Origin: Tumebacillus permanentifrigoris
GTDB taxonomy: Bacteria > Bacillota > Bacilli > Tumebacillales > Tumebacillaceae
Direction: 5' to 3'
DNA: 64,000 nucleotides
NCBI RefSeq assembly: GCF_003148565.1
Contig: NZ_QGGL01000015.1
Location: 1 to 64,000 of the forward strand
Shown: positions 31,097-39,577 of the stretch, in pieces
Numbering within the stretch: the stretch's first letter is position 1
How the letters are laid out: every line of letters starts with the position of its first letter
The notes under the pieces: generated by a model
What the model was told of the DNA's origin: nothing
Database searches by the model: none
Seen by the model: the letters and a program-made list of their open reading frames with translations, nothing else
Position numbers and translations under genes: made by a program

Positions 31097-31792
31097 ATGG
31101 ACAATATTTCGGTGACATCTATTGAAGGAACAGTGACGCTGGTCGATCTGTTGCGCCGTCGCGCGAAGGATCGTCCGCAGGATCGCGTGATGATTGGGCA
31201 CCACAGCGCGGAGGAAGTGTTGGGGTCTGCGACCTATGCGCAACTCGATGAGCGGGCACGCGCAGTGGGGGCGCTGCTCCAAGGTTTCAAAGCCAAGGGG
31301 GAGCGGGCTGTCCTCCTCTACGCCCAAGGTCCGGCCTATCTCGCCGCCTTGTTCGGATGCTTCTACTCCGGAACTGTCGCCGTCCCGGTGCAACCGCCAC
31401 GCGATGTGCGCCATCTCGAAACGGTACAAGCCAGCGTCGAAGGATCGCGCCCGACGGTGATCCTGACCACGTCGTTGCTGTTGAACTCCATCCGGGATGT
31501 GCTCCGGGAGCAGTCCGACTCCGAACTGCACCATGTTCGCTGGATCGCCACCGATGCGATTCCGATCGAATTGGCGAGCAAGTGGCAGGATGCTGGCGTG
31601 CGCAGTGACATGATGGCCTATGTGTACCATCCAACCGGTCTCGTGGACGATCCGTCTGCCCACTGTGTGCGTCATGCCGACCTTGTGAAGAACGACTACA
31701 TCGTTCGCGGCGCATTTGGCGACCCAGAAGCGCAAACCGGCGGTGCCGTGCTGCTCGCAGGACAATTGGGATTTGCCCCAGCCACCGAATAG
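31097..31792 (+). CDS. Truncated fatty-acyl-AMP-ligase-like protein (N-terminal part only)
   Basis: The 231 residues match the first third of fatty-acyl-AMP ligases: LVDLLRRRAKDRPQDRV, ATYAQLDERARAVGALLQ, GERAVLLYAQGPAYLAALFGCFYSG and VAVPVQPPRD. Full proteins have about 580 residues. The adenylate-binding TSGSTGxPKG loop is replaced by YHPTGLVDDPSAH, and the protein ends near the next motif; most of the ATP site and the C-terminal domain are missing. A terminator directly follows and no remainder is found, so a simple frameshift is not the cause. GGGGG is 7 bases before the ATG. It cannot be an active ligase. Confidence 0.75.
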   Translation: MDNISVTSIEGTVTLVDLLRRRAKDRPQDRVMIGHHSAEEVLGSATYAQLDERARAVGALLQGFKAKGERAVLLYAQGPAYLAALFGCFYSGTVAVPVQPPRDVRHLETVQASVEGSRPTVILTTSLLLNSIRDVLREQSDSELHHVRWIATDAIPIELASKWQDAGVRSDMMAYVYHPTGLVDDPSAHCVRHADLVKNDYIVRGAFGDPEAQTGGAVLLAGQLGFAPATE

Positions 31793-31801
31793 CCCATCCT
31801 C

Positions 31802-31841
31802 AAAAAAGAACGTGCCCCTTCGCGGGCGCGTTCTTTTTTTA
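31802..31841 (+). terminator. Terminator of the FAAL-like gene
   Basis: GAACGTGCCC-CTTCGC-GGGCGCGTTC (one mismatch) with A-run and T-run flanks. Confidence 0.85.
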
Positions 31842-31850
31842 TTAAGCATC

Positions 31851-31879
31851 TGTCAAAAAGTAAGCAATACTGATATAAT
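31851..31879 (+). promoter_or_regulatory. Putative promoter of the SGNH-like gene
   Basis: TATAAT at 31874-31879, with a weak -35 (TGTCAA, 31851-31856) 17 bases upstream. Confidence 0.45.
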
Positions 31880-31918
31880 AGATTCATAATTTATATACAC
31901 AAAGAGAGGTCGTTTAAA

Positions 31919-33172
31919 ATGAAAACAAACAAGCGTAGCAAAAGCATGGGTCTGGTCGCAGCAGCCGTTCTCGCAGCAGGATTTGCAGGGACGGGCGTGG
32001 CTTCGGCTGATGTTCCGGCCAACCAGATGATGAAGCTCCCGCACCACTATGTGGTGTTCGGCGATGGGGTGACGCAAAGCAACGAGCCCGGCCAAGAAGA
32101 GATGATGGGCAAGCCATACGGGTACGTGGAGCGCGTCTATGAAGCCTCGCTGTACACGGGACGCACCTTGCTGAAAAACTACGGGTTGGACGGTTTGACC
32201 TCTACCGGCTTCAAAAACTACCTCACCGCGATCGAGAGCGGCGAGAACACGATCACGGATCGCATTCAACCGGACCTGCGCGACTTGCGCGCCGCGGGCT
32301 TTTTTGCAGACATTCCAGATACCAAAGCCGAACTGCGGGAAGCTGACCTGATCACGATCAACCTCGGCACCCATGACTACGGTGAAAACTTGCCGGAAAC
32401 CCTCAAGAACATGACCGACGAAGAAGTGACCAAAATGCACAGCCAAACGCTCGCTACATTCGCCGACAACATGCGATCCTCGCTCACCCTCCTCCACGAA
32501 CTCGCACCAGATGCCAAAATCGTCGTCGCGGACACCTACGCTTCCTACCCAGCCAATGCAGACAAACGCACATACGACCGCCTGATGGAGATCAACGGTG
32601 ACATCACCGAAACGCTCGATACGATTGCCGCGAGCATGAAAGCACCGACCTTCCATATTGACGTCGCACATGTAGCCGAGCAATTCGTCGGTCATGAGCA
32701 GGAATACACCCACATCCTCGAAAGTGACAACCGCCCGAACCAACAAGGCTACGAAGTGATCGCAGAAGCGTTGTCGCAAGCGATCTGGGGTGGCCAATAC
32801 CGTCATGATATGAATGAGGAACCGATCAACCTCGTGGTGAAAGGAACCGATTTCATTCCGCAATTCAAGCCGGAACTGGTCGACGATCGCACCTATGTCG
32901 GGCTGCGCGAACTGGCGACCGCACTGGGGGCGGAAGTTGGCTGGGACGAGGACGCACAAGCGGCGATCCTTTCCTATAAGGATAACAACATCAAGTTCTC
33001 GATCGGCTCCAACATGCTGGAAGTCAATGGCGAACTGGTGCAAATCGATGGCACGATCCACCTGCTCCACGGCGGCAGCAAAACCTACGTGCCGCTCCGT
33101 GCGATCTCCGAAGGACTCGGCCTCGACGTGCAATACATCCCGCAAAGCAACACCGCCTATATCAACGAATAA
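31919..33172 (+). CDS. Exported SGNH-hydrolase-like protein lacking catalytic residues, with stalk domain
   Basis: A 417-residue protein with a signal peptide (cleavage after ASA, residue 30). Residues 40-300 follow the SGNH/GDSL pattern, but each catalytic block is altered: block I is VVFGDGVTQ (Gly50 for Ser), block III is NLGTHDYG (His152 for Asn), and block V is SDNRPNQQGY (Arg272 at the His position and Ser269 at the Asp position). The C-terminal about 100 residues form a copper-amine-oxidase-N 'stalk' domain (VGLRELATALGAEVGW, VPLRAISEGLGLDV). It is likely a non-enzymatic surface protein. GAGAGG precedes the ATG. Confidence 0.85.
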   Translation: MKTNKRSKSMGLVAAAVLAAGFAGTGVASADVPANQMMKLPHHYVVFGDGVTQSNEPGQEEMMGKPYGYVERVYEASLYTGRTLLKNYGLDGLTSTGFKNYLTAIESGENTITDRIQPDLRDLRAAGFFADIPDTKAELREADLITINLGTHDYGENLPETLKNMTDEEVTKMHSQTLATFADNMRSSLTLLHELAPDAKIVVADTYASYPANADKRTYDRLMEINGDITETLDTIAASMKAPTFHIDVAHVAEQFVGHEQEYTHILESDNRPNQQGYEVIAEALSQAIWGGQYRHDMNEEPINLVVKGTDFIPQFKPELVDDRTYVGLRELATALGAEVGWDEDAQAAILSYKDNNIKFSIGSNMLEVNGELVQIDGTIHLLHGGSKTYVPLRAISEGLGLDVQYIPQSNTAYINE

Positions 33173-33187
33173 GTGTGCAACCTGCTA

Positions 33188-33229
33188 GAAAAAGAGACCG
33201 TGTCCCCTGTGGGGCACGGTCTTTTTTTG
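33188..33229 (+). terminator. Terminator of the SGNH-like gene
   Basis: AGACCGTG-CCCC and GGGG-ACGGTCT pair with small interruptions; seven T follow. Confidence 0.85.
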
Positions 33230-33232
33230 TTG

Positions 33233-33261
33233 GCATATCTAGCAACTGTGTCTCATAGAGT
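33233..33261 (+). promoter_or_regulatory. Sigma-E-like promoter of spoIIP
   Basis: GCATATC (33233-33239) and CATAGAGT (33254-33261) are spaced by 14 bases, close to the sigma-E consensus (-10 CATACAMT, six of eight). B. subtilis spoIIP is sigma-E dependent. Confidence 0.5.
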
Positions 33262-33293
33262 AGAGGCAGGAGAGACAAAGGAGGTCGGTCACG

Positions 33294-34544
33294 ATGAAAA
33301 AATTCGATCACGAGCGCAAACGTCGGTTTCGCTCGCTAACCTTAAATTTAAGCAGCCAGCGGGCGCGCACCGCGATCATTACGATGGGGCTTGCCACAGC
33401 CGTTTTTTCCATCATCGTCTGTGTGGTGGCGGTGCAATTGATCACAGGGGGACAGAGCAAGGGGCTGGCGGGTCGCATCCTGCACAGCATCTCCGTGCAT
33501 TCGCTCAACGGGGTGATGTCACAGGAACTCCCGATGTACGCCTCGATTGGCCCGACGCCGACCCTCGCGGAATCGAACGCTTCGCCACGGGGGTTGAGCA
33601 ACATGTTGCTCTACTTGTTCACCGATATCGACGCGGGCAATCCGCTGACGATGCTCGGGTTCCAAGTGCCGGGGATGGCGGTCAGCGATTTCAAGCTGCT
33701 GACCCCCGACCCGACCTACACCGTTCCGCCCTCTGATGACCATGCGGACAAAAACGCACCGCCGCCGAATCTAGAGGCCAAGCCGCGTGAGAAAGTGGAG
33801 GACGTCATCCCGGCGAACAACAACGAACCGCTGGTCTACATCTACCACTCGCACAACCGGGAGTCGTTCCTGCCCGATCTGCCGCAGATCCAAAACGCCG
33901 ACCGTGCCTACGATGCCAAGAAAAACATCGAGCAAGCCGGTTCCGCGATGCTGGAAGAGTTAAAGAAAAATGGCGTGCCGACGCTGCAAACGCTAGAGGA
34001 CTATTGGACGCAGGGCAGCTTCGACGACGCCTACGACTACTCGCGCGTGACGGTGCAGAAAGTGCTGAAGGAGCACAAAGACTTGAAATTGATTTTTGAC
34101 ATCCACCGCGATTCGCTGCCACGGGACAAGACGACGTTCAACATCGACGGGGTCGATTACGCGATGGTCTACTTCATCGTCGGGGGTGGCAACAATCCGC
34201 ACTCCGATCAAAACCAAGCGACGGCCACGAAACTGCAAGAATACATGAACAAAATGTACCCAGGACTGACACGCGGCGTCTGGAAAAAAGGCCCTGCGAG
34301 CTACGACACCCGCTACAACCAAGACTTAAACCGGAACATGGTGTTGATCGAGATCGGCGGACCGGGCAATTCCTTAGAAGAGGAAAAGCGCACCGCTGCA
34401 CTGCTGGGCAAAGCCGCTGCTCAATATTTGAAGGACATCAAAGCGCTCTCCCCGGAAGTCCAAGTCCCAGTGGAGAAACCGCTGACCAAGCAACAACAGG
34501 ATTCGCAACAACGCCAAGAACAAAAGCAGCAAGGCAGTAACTAG
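33294..34544 (+). CDS. spoIIP: Stage II sporulation protein P
   Basis: The 416-residue protein has one N-terminal membrane anchor (about 24-50) and an extracytoplasmic amidase/endopeptidase domain that degrades peptidoglycan during engulfment with SpoIID and SpoIIM. Conserved parts are VYIYHSHNRESFLP (zinc His and Glu), IFDIHRDSLPR, YFIVGGGNNPH and VLIEIGGPGNSLEE. GGAGG lies 9 bases before the ATG. The C-terminus is Gln/Lys-rich. yqxA follows, as in B. subtilis, but gpr is separated from it by two extra genes. Confidence 0.96.
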   Translation: MKKFDHERKRRFRSLTLNLSSQRARTAIITMGLATAVFSIIVCVVAVQLITGGQSKGLAGRILHSISVHSLNGVMSQELPMYASIGPTPTLAESNASPRGLSNMLLYLFTDIDAGNPLTMLGFQVPGMAVSDFKLLTPDPTYTVPPSDDHADKNAPPPNLEAKPREKVEDVIPANNNEPLVYIYHSHNRESFLPDLPQIQNADRAYDAKKNIEQAGSAMLEELKKNGVPTLQTLEDYWTQGSFDDAYDYSRVTVQKVLKEHKDLKLIFDIHRDSLPRDKTTFNIDGVDYAMVYFIVGGGNNPHSDQNQATATKLQEYMNKMYPGLTRGVWKKGPASYDTRYNQDLNRNMVLIEIGGPGNSLEEEKRTAALLGKAAAQYLKDIKALSPEVQVPVEKPLTKQQQDSQQRQEQKQQGSN

Positions 34545-34632
34545 GAGCAACTAGGTGACCGTGGACGCGGGTATCACCCGCTGTCGAGCAGGCGATACTG
34601 GGTAGCAAACTCAACGGGGAGGAGTTACGACG

Positions 34633-35007
34633 ATGCGAATCAAGTCGATGTTGGAGCACACGGCGGTATACGGAGTGCTGCTGATCATGTTGGCGTTGCT
34701 GGTGATTTTCGGGATCTCCACGGCGGAAAAGGGCGTGAACTCGCTGGTCGGCACCAACGACCCCCAAGCGCTGGTGATCAAAAGCGGCCCCCGCGGGGAC
34801 GTTGACCTGAAAATTCTCGGCAAGGACGTCAAGACGGGCACCAGCACCAAACCGTCGTGGTCGCAAGAACTCAGCCAAGACCTCGAAGGCCAACAAAGCA
34901 CCGTCGCCGATGGCTTGGATAGCGCGTCTGTCAACATGGGGACATGGATGCAAACCGGAGCCAAGAAACTTCTCGACTCGCTGAGCGGAGTATTTACCTC
35001 GAATTAA
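34633..35007 (+). CDS. yqxA: YqxA-like membrane protein (DUF3679)
   Basis: A 124-residue protein with one N-terminal membrane helix (VYGVLLIMLALLVIFGISTAEKG) and a small polar exterior. Its position between spoIIP and lepA equals that of B. subtilis yqxA, and the sequence style fits DUF3679. The function is unknown. GGGGAGG lies 10 bases upstream. The 88-base gap to spoIIP holds a small GCGGGT/ACCCGC hairpin without a T-run, so co-transcription with spoIIP is likely. Confidence 0.75.
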   Translation: MRIKSMLEHTAVYGVLLIMLALLVIFGISTAEKGVNSLVGTNDPQALVIKSGPRGDVDLKILGKDVKTGTSTKPSWSQELSQDLEGQQSTVADGLDSASVNMGTWMQTGAKKLLDSLSGVFTSN

Positions 35008-35037
35008 AGCCCTGCGATGGCGCAGGGCTTTTTTTAA
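35006..35037 (+). terminator. Terminator of spoIIP-yqxA
   Basis: AAAGCCCTGCG-ATGG-CGCAGGGCTTTTTTT. Confidence 0.9.
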
Positions 35038-35078
35038 TGCTATAATTACGGGCAGTATTGTCTCAGAAGGGGGACGGC

Positions 35079-36893
35079 ATGCACATGGATGCCAGAAAAC
35101 GTCAAGAGAAGATCCGCAACTTCTCGATCATCGCACATATTGACCACGGGAAGTCCACGCTGGCTGACCGCATTCTTGAATATACAGGCACGATCGCCTC
35201 ACGCGATATGCAAGCCCAGTTGCTCGACAACATGGACATCGAGCGTGAGCGCGGGATCACGATCAAGTTGCAATCGGTACGCCTGAACTACACGGCGAAG
35301 GACGGCATCGAGTACATCCTGCATCTGATCGACACGCCAGGACATGTCGACTTCACCTATGAAGTTTCGCGTTCGCTCGCCGCTTGTGAAGGCGCGCTGC
35401 TCGTCGTGGACGCGGCCCAAGGCATTGAGGCGCAAACACTGGCGAACGTATACCTCGCGCTGGAGAACAACCTGGAAATCGTCCCAGTCATCAACAAAAT
35501 CGACCTTCCGTCTGCGGAGCCGGAGCGCGTTAAGCAAGAAATCGAGGAAGTGATTGGCCTTGATGCGTCTGACGCGGTTCTCGCGTCGGCAAAGTCTGGG
35601 ATCGGGATTCAAGAGATCCTCGAACAGATCGTAGCAAAAGTCCCGGCGCCGACTGGCGACCCGGACGCACCGCTGCAAGCGCTGATCTATGATTCCTACT
35701 TCGACCCGTACAAAGGCGTAATCGTCCAGATGCGGATCGTCAACGGTTCCCTGAAAGCCGGCCAAAAAGTGCGGATGATGGCGACCGAAGCCGAGTACGA
35801 AGTTATCGAAGTCGGCAAACTCACCCCGCGCATGGTAGCGGTGGACGAGTTGATGGTCGGCGATGTCGGCTATTTCCACGCTTCGATCAAAAACGTCCGC
35901 GACACCCGTGTTGGTGATACGGTAACGCTCGTGAACAACCCGGCCGCAGAGCAGCTCCCAGGCTACCGCGGCATCAACCCGATGGTCTTCTGCGGACTGT
36001 ACCCGGTCGATACCGCCGAATACAACGACTTGCGCGATGCGCTGGAGAAAATGGAACTCAACGACGCGGCGCTCAAGTATGAGCCGGAAACCTCCACCGC
36101 GCTCGGTTTCGGTTTCCGTTGTGGTTTCCTCGGCCTGTTGCACATGGAAGTTATCCAAGAGCGTCTGGAGCGCGAGTTCGATCTGACGCTGATCACCACC
36201 GCACCGTCGGTCGTCTACCACGTGTACGCGACCGATGGCAGCATGATCGAGATCGACAACCCGTCGAAACTGCCGGACCCGCAGCGCATCGAGCGCATCG
36301 AGGAGCCGTATGTGAAGGCGTCGATCATTGTGCCGAAGGACTATGTCGGCGTGATCATGGAGCTCTGCCAAGAAAAGCGCGGCATGTTCCAGAACATGAA
36401 CTATCTGGACCAAAACCGCGTCACCCTCGTGTACGAGATTCCGCTGACCGAAGTGGTCTATGATTTCTTTGACCGTCTGAAGTCAGGGACGAAGGGCTAC
36501 GCGTCGTTCGATTATGAACTGATCGGGTACCGCCCGTCGCAACTGGTCAAGATGGACGTCCTGCTGAACAACGAGATCATCGACGCCCTGTCGATCATCG
36601 TACACAAGGACAAAGCCTTCCCGCGCGGCCGTTCGCTGTGTGAGAAGCTCAAGGAACTGATCCCGCGCCAGCAGTTCGAAGTCCCGATCCAAGCGGCGAT
36701 CGGCAACAAAGTCATCTCCCGCGAAACAATCAAAGCGATCCGCAAAAACGTCCTCGCCAAGTGTTACGGCGGTGACATCTCCCGGAAGCGCAAATTGCTC
36801 GACAAGCAAAAAGAAGGCAAGAAGCGCATGAAGCAAGTCGGTTCCGTCGAAGTTCCACAGGAAGCGTTCATGGCTGTTTTGAAAATCGACTAA
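35079..36893 (+). CDS. lepA: Elongation factor 4 (LepA)
   Basis: The 604-residue translational GTPase acts on stalled or maturing ribosomes. The G domain starts [14 protein letters not shown] (P-loop at 19-27), followed by [18 protein letters not shown] and NKIDLPSA. Domain II, an EF-G-like domain V ([14 protein letters not shown]) and the LepA-specific C-terminal domain ([21 protein letters not shown]) are complete. ATG at 35079 has AAGGGGG 5 bases upstream; ATG 35085 is an alternative. A TATAAT at 35041-35046 may be its -10 element. Confidence 0.97.
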   Translation: MHMDARKRQEKIRNFSIIAHIDHGKSTLADRILEYTGTIASRDMQAQLLDNMDIERERGITIKLQSVRLNYTAKDGIEYILHLIDTPGHVDFTYEVSRSLAACEGALLVVDAAQGIEAQTLANVYLALENNLEIVPVINKIDLPSAEPERVKQEIEEVIGLDASDAVLASAKSGIGIQEILEQIVAKVPAPTGDPDAPLQALIYDSYFDPYKGVIVQMRIVNGSLKAGQKVRMMATEAEYEVIEVGKLTPRMVAVDELMVGDVGYFHASIKNVRDTRVGDTVTLVNNPAAEQLPGYRGINPMVFCGLYPVDTAEYNDLRDALEKMELNDAALKYEPETSTALGFGFRCGFLGLLHMEVIQERLEREFDLTLITTAPSVVYHVYATDGSMIEIDNPSKLPDPQRIERIEEPYVKASIIVPKDYVGVIMELCQEKRGMFQNMNYLDQNRVTLVYEIPLTEVVYDFFDRLKSGTKGYASFDYELIGYRPSQLVKMDVLLNNEIIDALSIIVHKDKAFPRGRSLCEKLKELIPRQQFEVPIQAAIGNKVISRETIKAIRKNVLAKCYGGDISRKRKLLDKQKEGKKRMKQVGSVEVPQEAFMAVLKID

Positions 36894-36896
36894 TGC

Positions 36897-36937
36897 AAAA
36901 ACGCCCGTTGCGCTCGCGCGCATCGGGCGTTTTTTTA
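36897..36937 (+). terminator. Terminator of lepA
   Basis: ACGCCCG-TGCGC and GCGCA-CGGGCGT pair with one interruption; seven T follow. Confidence 0.88.
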
Positions 36938-36983
36938 TGGTACAATGGAGGTTATCTGGACGTAGATAGAGGGGGATTTTCCA

Positions 36984-38294
36984 TTGGTGTCCAATGAAGA
37001 TAAGCAAGTAGAGCAACTCGAACAGATGTTGCAACATATAGAGGACTGCATGGCCGACGAACTGTACGACCGTGCCCAAGATGTGCTGAATACCTGCCTG
37101 AAACTCGAAGTGTACGACCTGCGCGTGTACCAACGCTATGCGTTTGTCCTGCGCATGCTCGACCGCAAACAGGCGGCGGAGTTGTTTGAAAACGTTGCCA
37201 TGAACCCGGATGACCCGGATGCTTACTACAAAGTTGCCCAAGCCTTGATGCATGACAACCTGTTTGGCTCGGCGATCAACCCGCTGCGCAAAGTCGTGGA
37301 ACTGGTGCCGATGGCGGCCAATGCAGTGTTCGAACTGGGCTATTCGTTCCTGAAGGAATTCCGCATGGATGACGCGCTGGTGCAATTCCACAATGCCTAC
37401 GAATACAACCCGAGCCCGAATACCGCGTTCTACGTGGCGTACACCTCGCTGTTGAACCACAATGTCGCAGCAGCGAAGGAACTGTTCCCGTACATCGAAG
37501 GCGAGTATGCGAAAAATGGCGAACAACCGGTGATGCTGAACATTTTGAAGAGCATGGTCGAGCGTTACGAGGCGTTCCCGCCGAAGGACTTGCGCGATTG
37601 GCACTTCGTTCAATACGGCACGCCGCTCCTGCGCACGTCGGAGGAAGACATGGGCGAGCCCAATGAAAACCTGAACGGTCGCTACGTGTTCATCAACTAC
37701 GGCTGGCTGAATGTGGCCCAGACGATCGTCACCTTCAAGCGCATGATCGAAGAAGTGCCGGGCTTCCCGCAGTACGACTACATCATCCCGGCGAGCCTCG
37801 ATGTGGCACCGATCGCGTTTGCCTTCTCCGAACTGACCGGCATCCCGATGGGGCCGCGCGAGTTCTTGGACACCACGCAAAAAGGCATCCTGTTCACCGC
37901 CTGGTCGGATGAAGTGCGCGTGGTGGCCGAACACATCTCGCACAACCCGAATGTCACCCTGTTCGCGTTCTCGATGGGCTGGACGCTACAAGCGCCGGTC
38001 TGCCCGGATGTGATCGGCTACCTCGACCAAGCGAACCGCCTGCCGTGGCAGGACACGATGGTGCTCGACGAGAACGGTGAACGCACGCCGCGCCCGGCGA
38101 TGACGGCACCGCCGGAAGTGATCATGCATTACATCTTGGAGCGCGTAGAAGCGGTAGATCAGGCGGAAGTCGACAAATTGATCGCTTACTACACGGAACG
38201 TGCACACCTCTTGAAGGTGGGCGAGAACAGCAACAACCCGCGCCTTGGATTCCAAGTCGAGTCACCGATTGAATCCATCCGCATGGTGGTGTGA
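36984..38294 (+). CDS. TPR protein with unknown C-terminal domain
   Basis: The 436-residue soluble protein has TPR-like helices in residues about 1-175 (VYQRYAFVLRMLDRKQAAELFE, AVFELGYSFLKEFRMDDALV). The remaining about 230 residues have an alpha/beta look, with YVFINYGWLNVAQTIV and DYIIPASLDVAPIAFAFSELTGIPMG, faintly like a phosphoribosyltransferase core, but I cannot name the family. TTG at 36984 has GGGGG 8 bases upstream; GTG 36987 is an alternative. The stop lies just ahead of the hemW start, so the two genes are probably co-transcribed. Confidence 0.75.
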   Translation: MVSNEDKQVEQLEQMLQHIEDCMADELYDRAQDVLNTCLKLEVYDLRVYQRYAFVLRMLDRKQAAELFENVAMNPDDPDAYYKVAQALMHDNLFGSAINPLRKVVELVPMAANAVFELGYSFLKEFRMDDALVQFHNAYEYNPSPNTAFYVAYTSLLNHNVAAAKELFPYIEGEYAKNGEQPVMLNILKSMVERYEAFPPKDLRDWHFVQYGTPLLRTSEEDMGEPNENLNGRYVFINYGWLNVAQTIVTFKRMIEEVPGFPQYDYIIPASLDVAPIAFAFSELTGIPMGPREFLDTTQKGILFTAWSDEVRVVAEHISHNPNVTLFAFSMGWTLQAPVCPDVIGYLDQANRLPWQDTMVLDENGERTPRPAMTAPPEVIMHYILERVEAVDQAEVDKLIAYYTERAHLLKVGENSNNPRLGFQVESPIESIRMVV

Positions 38295-38296
38295 TT

Positions 38297-39448
38297 GTGA
38301 AGGTCGAAACCTCCTCACTGTACGTCCACATCCCTTTTTGTGCGTCAAAGTGTTACTACTGCGACTTTAACTCCTATGTTTCAACATCCGATGTGATGGA
38401 TCGGTACTTGGACGGTTTGGATCGCGAATTGGAGGCCGTGTCGGCGGCGTATCTACACAAGCCTTTGCAGACGGTGTTTTTCGGCGGGGGCACTCCGACG
38501 ATTTTTGATGCCCGCCAGAGTGAGCGGATGATGGAGATGCTGCATCGCCACTTCAAGATGGCGGACGGTGTGGAGATCTCCGTCGAGTCCAATCCGGGCA
38601 CGGTCGATCTGGAGAAACTGCGCGTGTTGAAGGACGGCGGGGTCAACCGCTTGAGCTTTGGCGTGCAGAGTTTTGACAACGATCTCTTGGTCAAGCTCGG
38701 TCGGTTGCACGACCGGGACGCGGTGTATCGCTCGTGGGAACTGGCGCGTCAGGCGGGGTTCCAGTCGATCAACCTCGATCTGATGTTCGGCTTGCCTGGG
38801 CAGACCGTTGAGACGCTGGAGGGCACTTTGAAGGCGTTGATCGAGTTGGGGCCAGAGCATGTCTCGGCGTACTCGTTAAAAGTCGAGGAAGGCACACCGT
38901 TTTACACGTGGTACGAGCGGGGCAAGTTGATTCTGCCGCATGAGGACGAGGAAGTGCAGATGTACCATCTCGTCATGGACACGTTCCGGGCGAATGGATA
39001 TGACATGTACGAGATCTCCAACTATGCGAAGCCGGGTCACCGCTCGCGACACAACCAAGTCTACTGGCGCAACGAGCCGTACATGGCGACGGGCTCTGGG
39101 GCCCATGGGTATGTCGACGGTGTGCGCTACGTAAACCAAAAGGACGTTCCGCAATACATCTCCACCACCGTCAGTGGCGAACGCCCGGTGACGGAGACGG
39201 AAGCGATCGACGAAGCCATTCAGCGCGAGGATACGATGATCCTCGGACTGCGCTTGATCGAAGGGGTGACCTTTGAGCGGTTCCGTGCGCGCCACGGTAC
39301 TGAGATGCTCGATGTGTTCGCCGCCCCGATCCGCAAGTATGAAGCGCGTGGATTGCTCACCGTGGACGAGACCGGAGTGCGCCTGACGGAGCAGGGGATC
39401 TTCCTTGCCAATGAGGTGTTTGCAGAGTTTTTGGGAGCGGGCGAGTAG
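38297..39448 (+). CDS. hemW: Heme chaperone HemW (radical SAM)
   Basis: The 383-residue radical SAM protein has its cluster motif CASKCYYCDF (Cys15, Cys19, Cys22). The residue after the third Cys pair is Phe, as in HemW, and not the extra Cys of true coproporphyrinogen dehydrogenase HemN. GGGTPT-like VFFGGGTPTIF, NPGTVDLEKL, RLSFGVQSF and DLMFGLPGQT are conserved. It is thought to insert heme into respiratory proteins. GTG at 38297 has GGTGG 7 bases upstream; GTG 38291 is too close to that site. Confidence 0.93.
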   Translation: MKVETSSLYVHIPFCASKCYYCDFNSYVSTSDVMDRYLDGLDRELEAVSAAYLHKPLQTVFFGGGTPTIFDARQSERMMEMLHRHFKMADGVEISVESNPGTVDLEKLRVLKDGGVNRLSFGVQSFDNDLLVKLGRLHDRDAVYRSWELARQAGFQSINLDLMFGLPGQTVETLEGTLKALIELGPEHVSAYSLKVEEGTPFYTWYERGKLILPHEDEEVQMYHLVMDTFRANGYDMYEISNYAKPGHRSRHNQVYWRNEPYMATGSGAHGYVDGVRYVNQKDVPQYISTTVSGERPVTETEAIDEAIQREDTMILGLRLIEGVTFERFRARHGTEMLDVFAAPIRKYEARGLLTVDETGVRLTEQGIFLANEVFAEFLGAGE

Positions 39449-39463
39449 GGATTGGAAAAATGA

Positions 39464-39503
39464 CCAGACCAACCTGTGCGCATGTGCAGGTTGGTCTTTT
39501 TTC
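39464..39503 (+). terminator. Terminator of hemW
   Basis: AGACCAACCTG and CAGGTTGGTCT form a perfect stem followed by TTTTTT. Confidence 0.9.
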
Positions 39504-39577
39504 GTGGAAAAACGGCTCGTGCGGCCGTTCTATAGTAAACTGGAGACAGTCTAGCTTTCCAGCAAAGGAGTTTGTCC

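Noticed and set aside
31097-31792. Sequencing frameshift as the cause of the short FAAL-like gene
   Set aside because: No further ligase motifs occur in any frame after the stop; a terminator and the next promoter follow at once.
38297-39448. Oxygen-independent coproporphyrinogen dehydrogenase HemN
   Set aside because: The cluster motif is CxxxCxxCxF, the HemW form, and lacks the fourth Cys of HemN.
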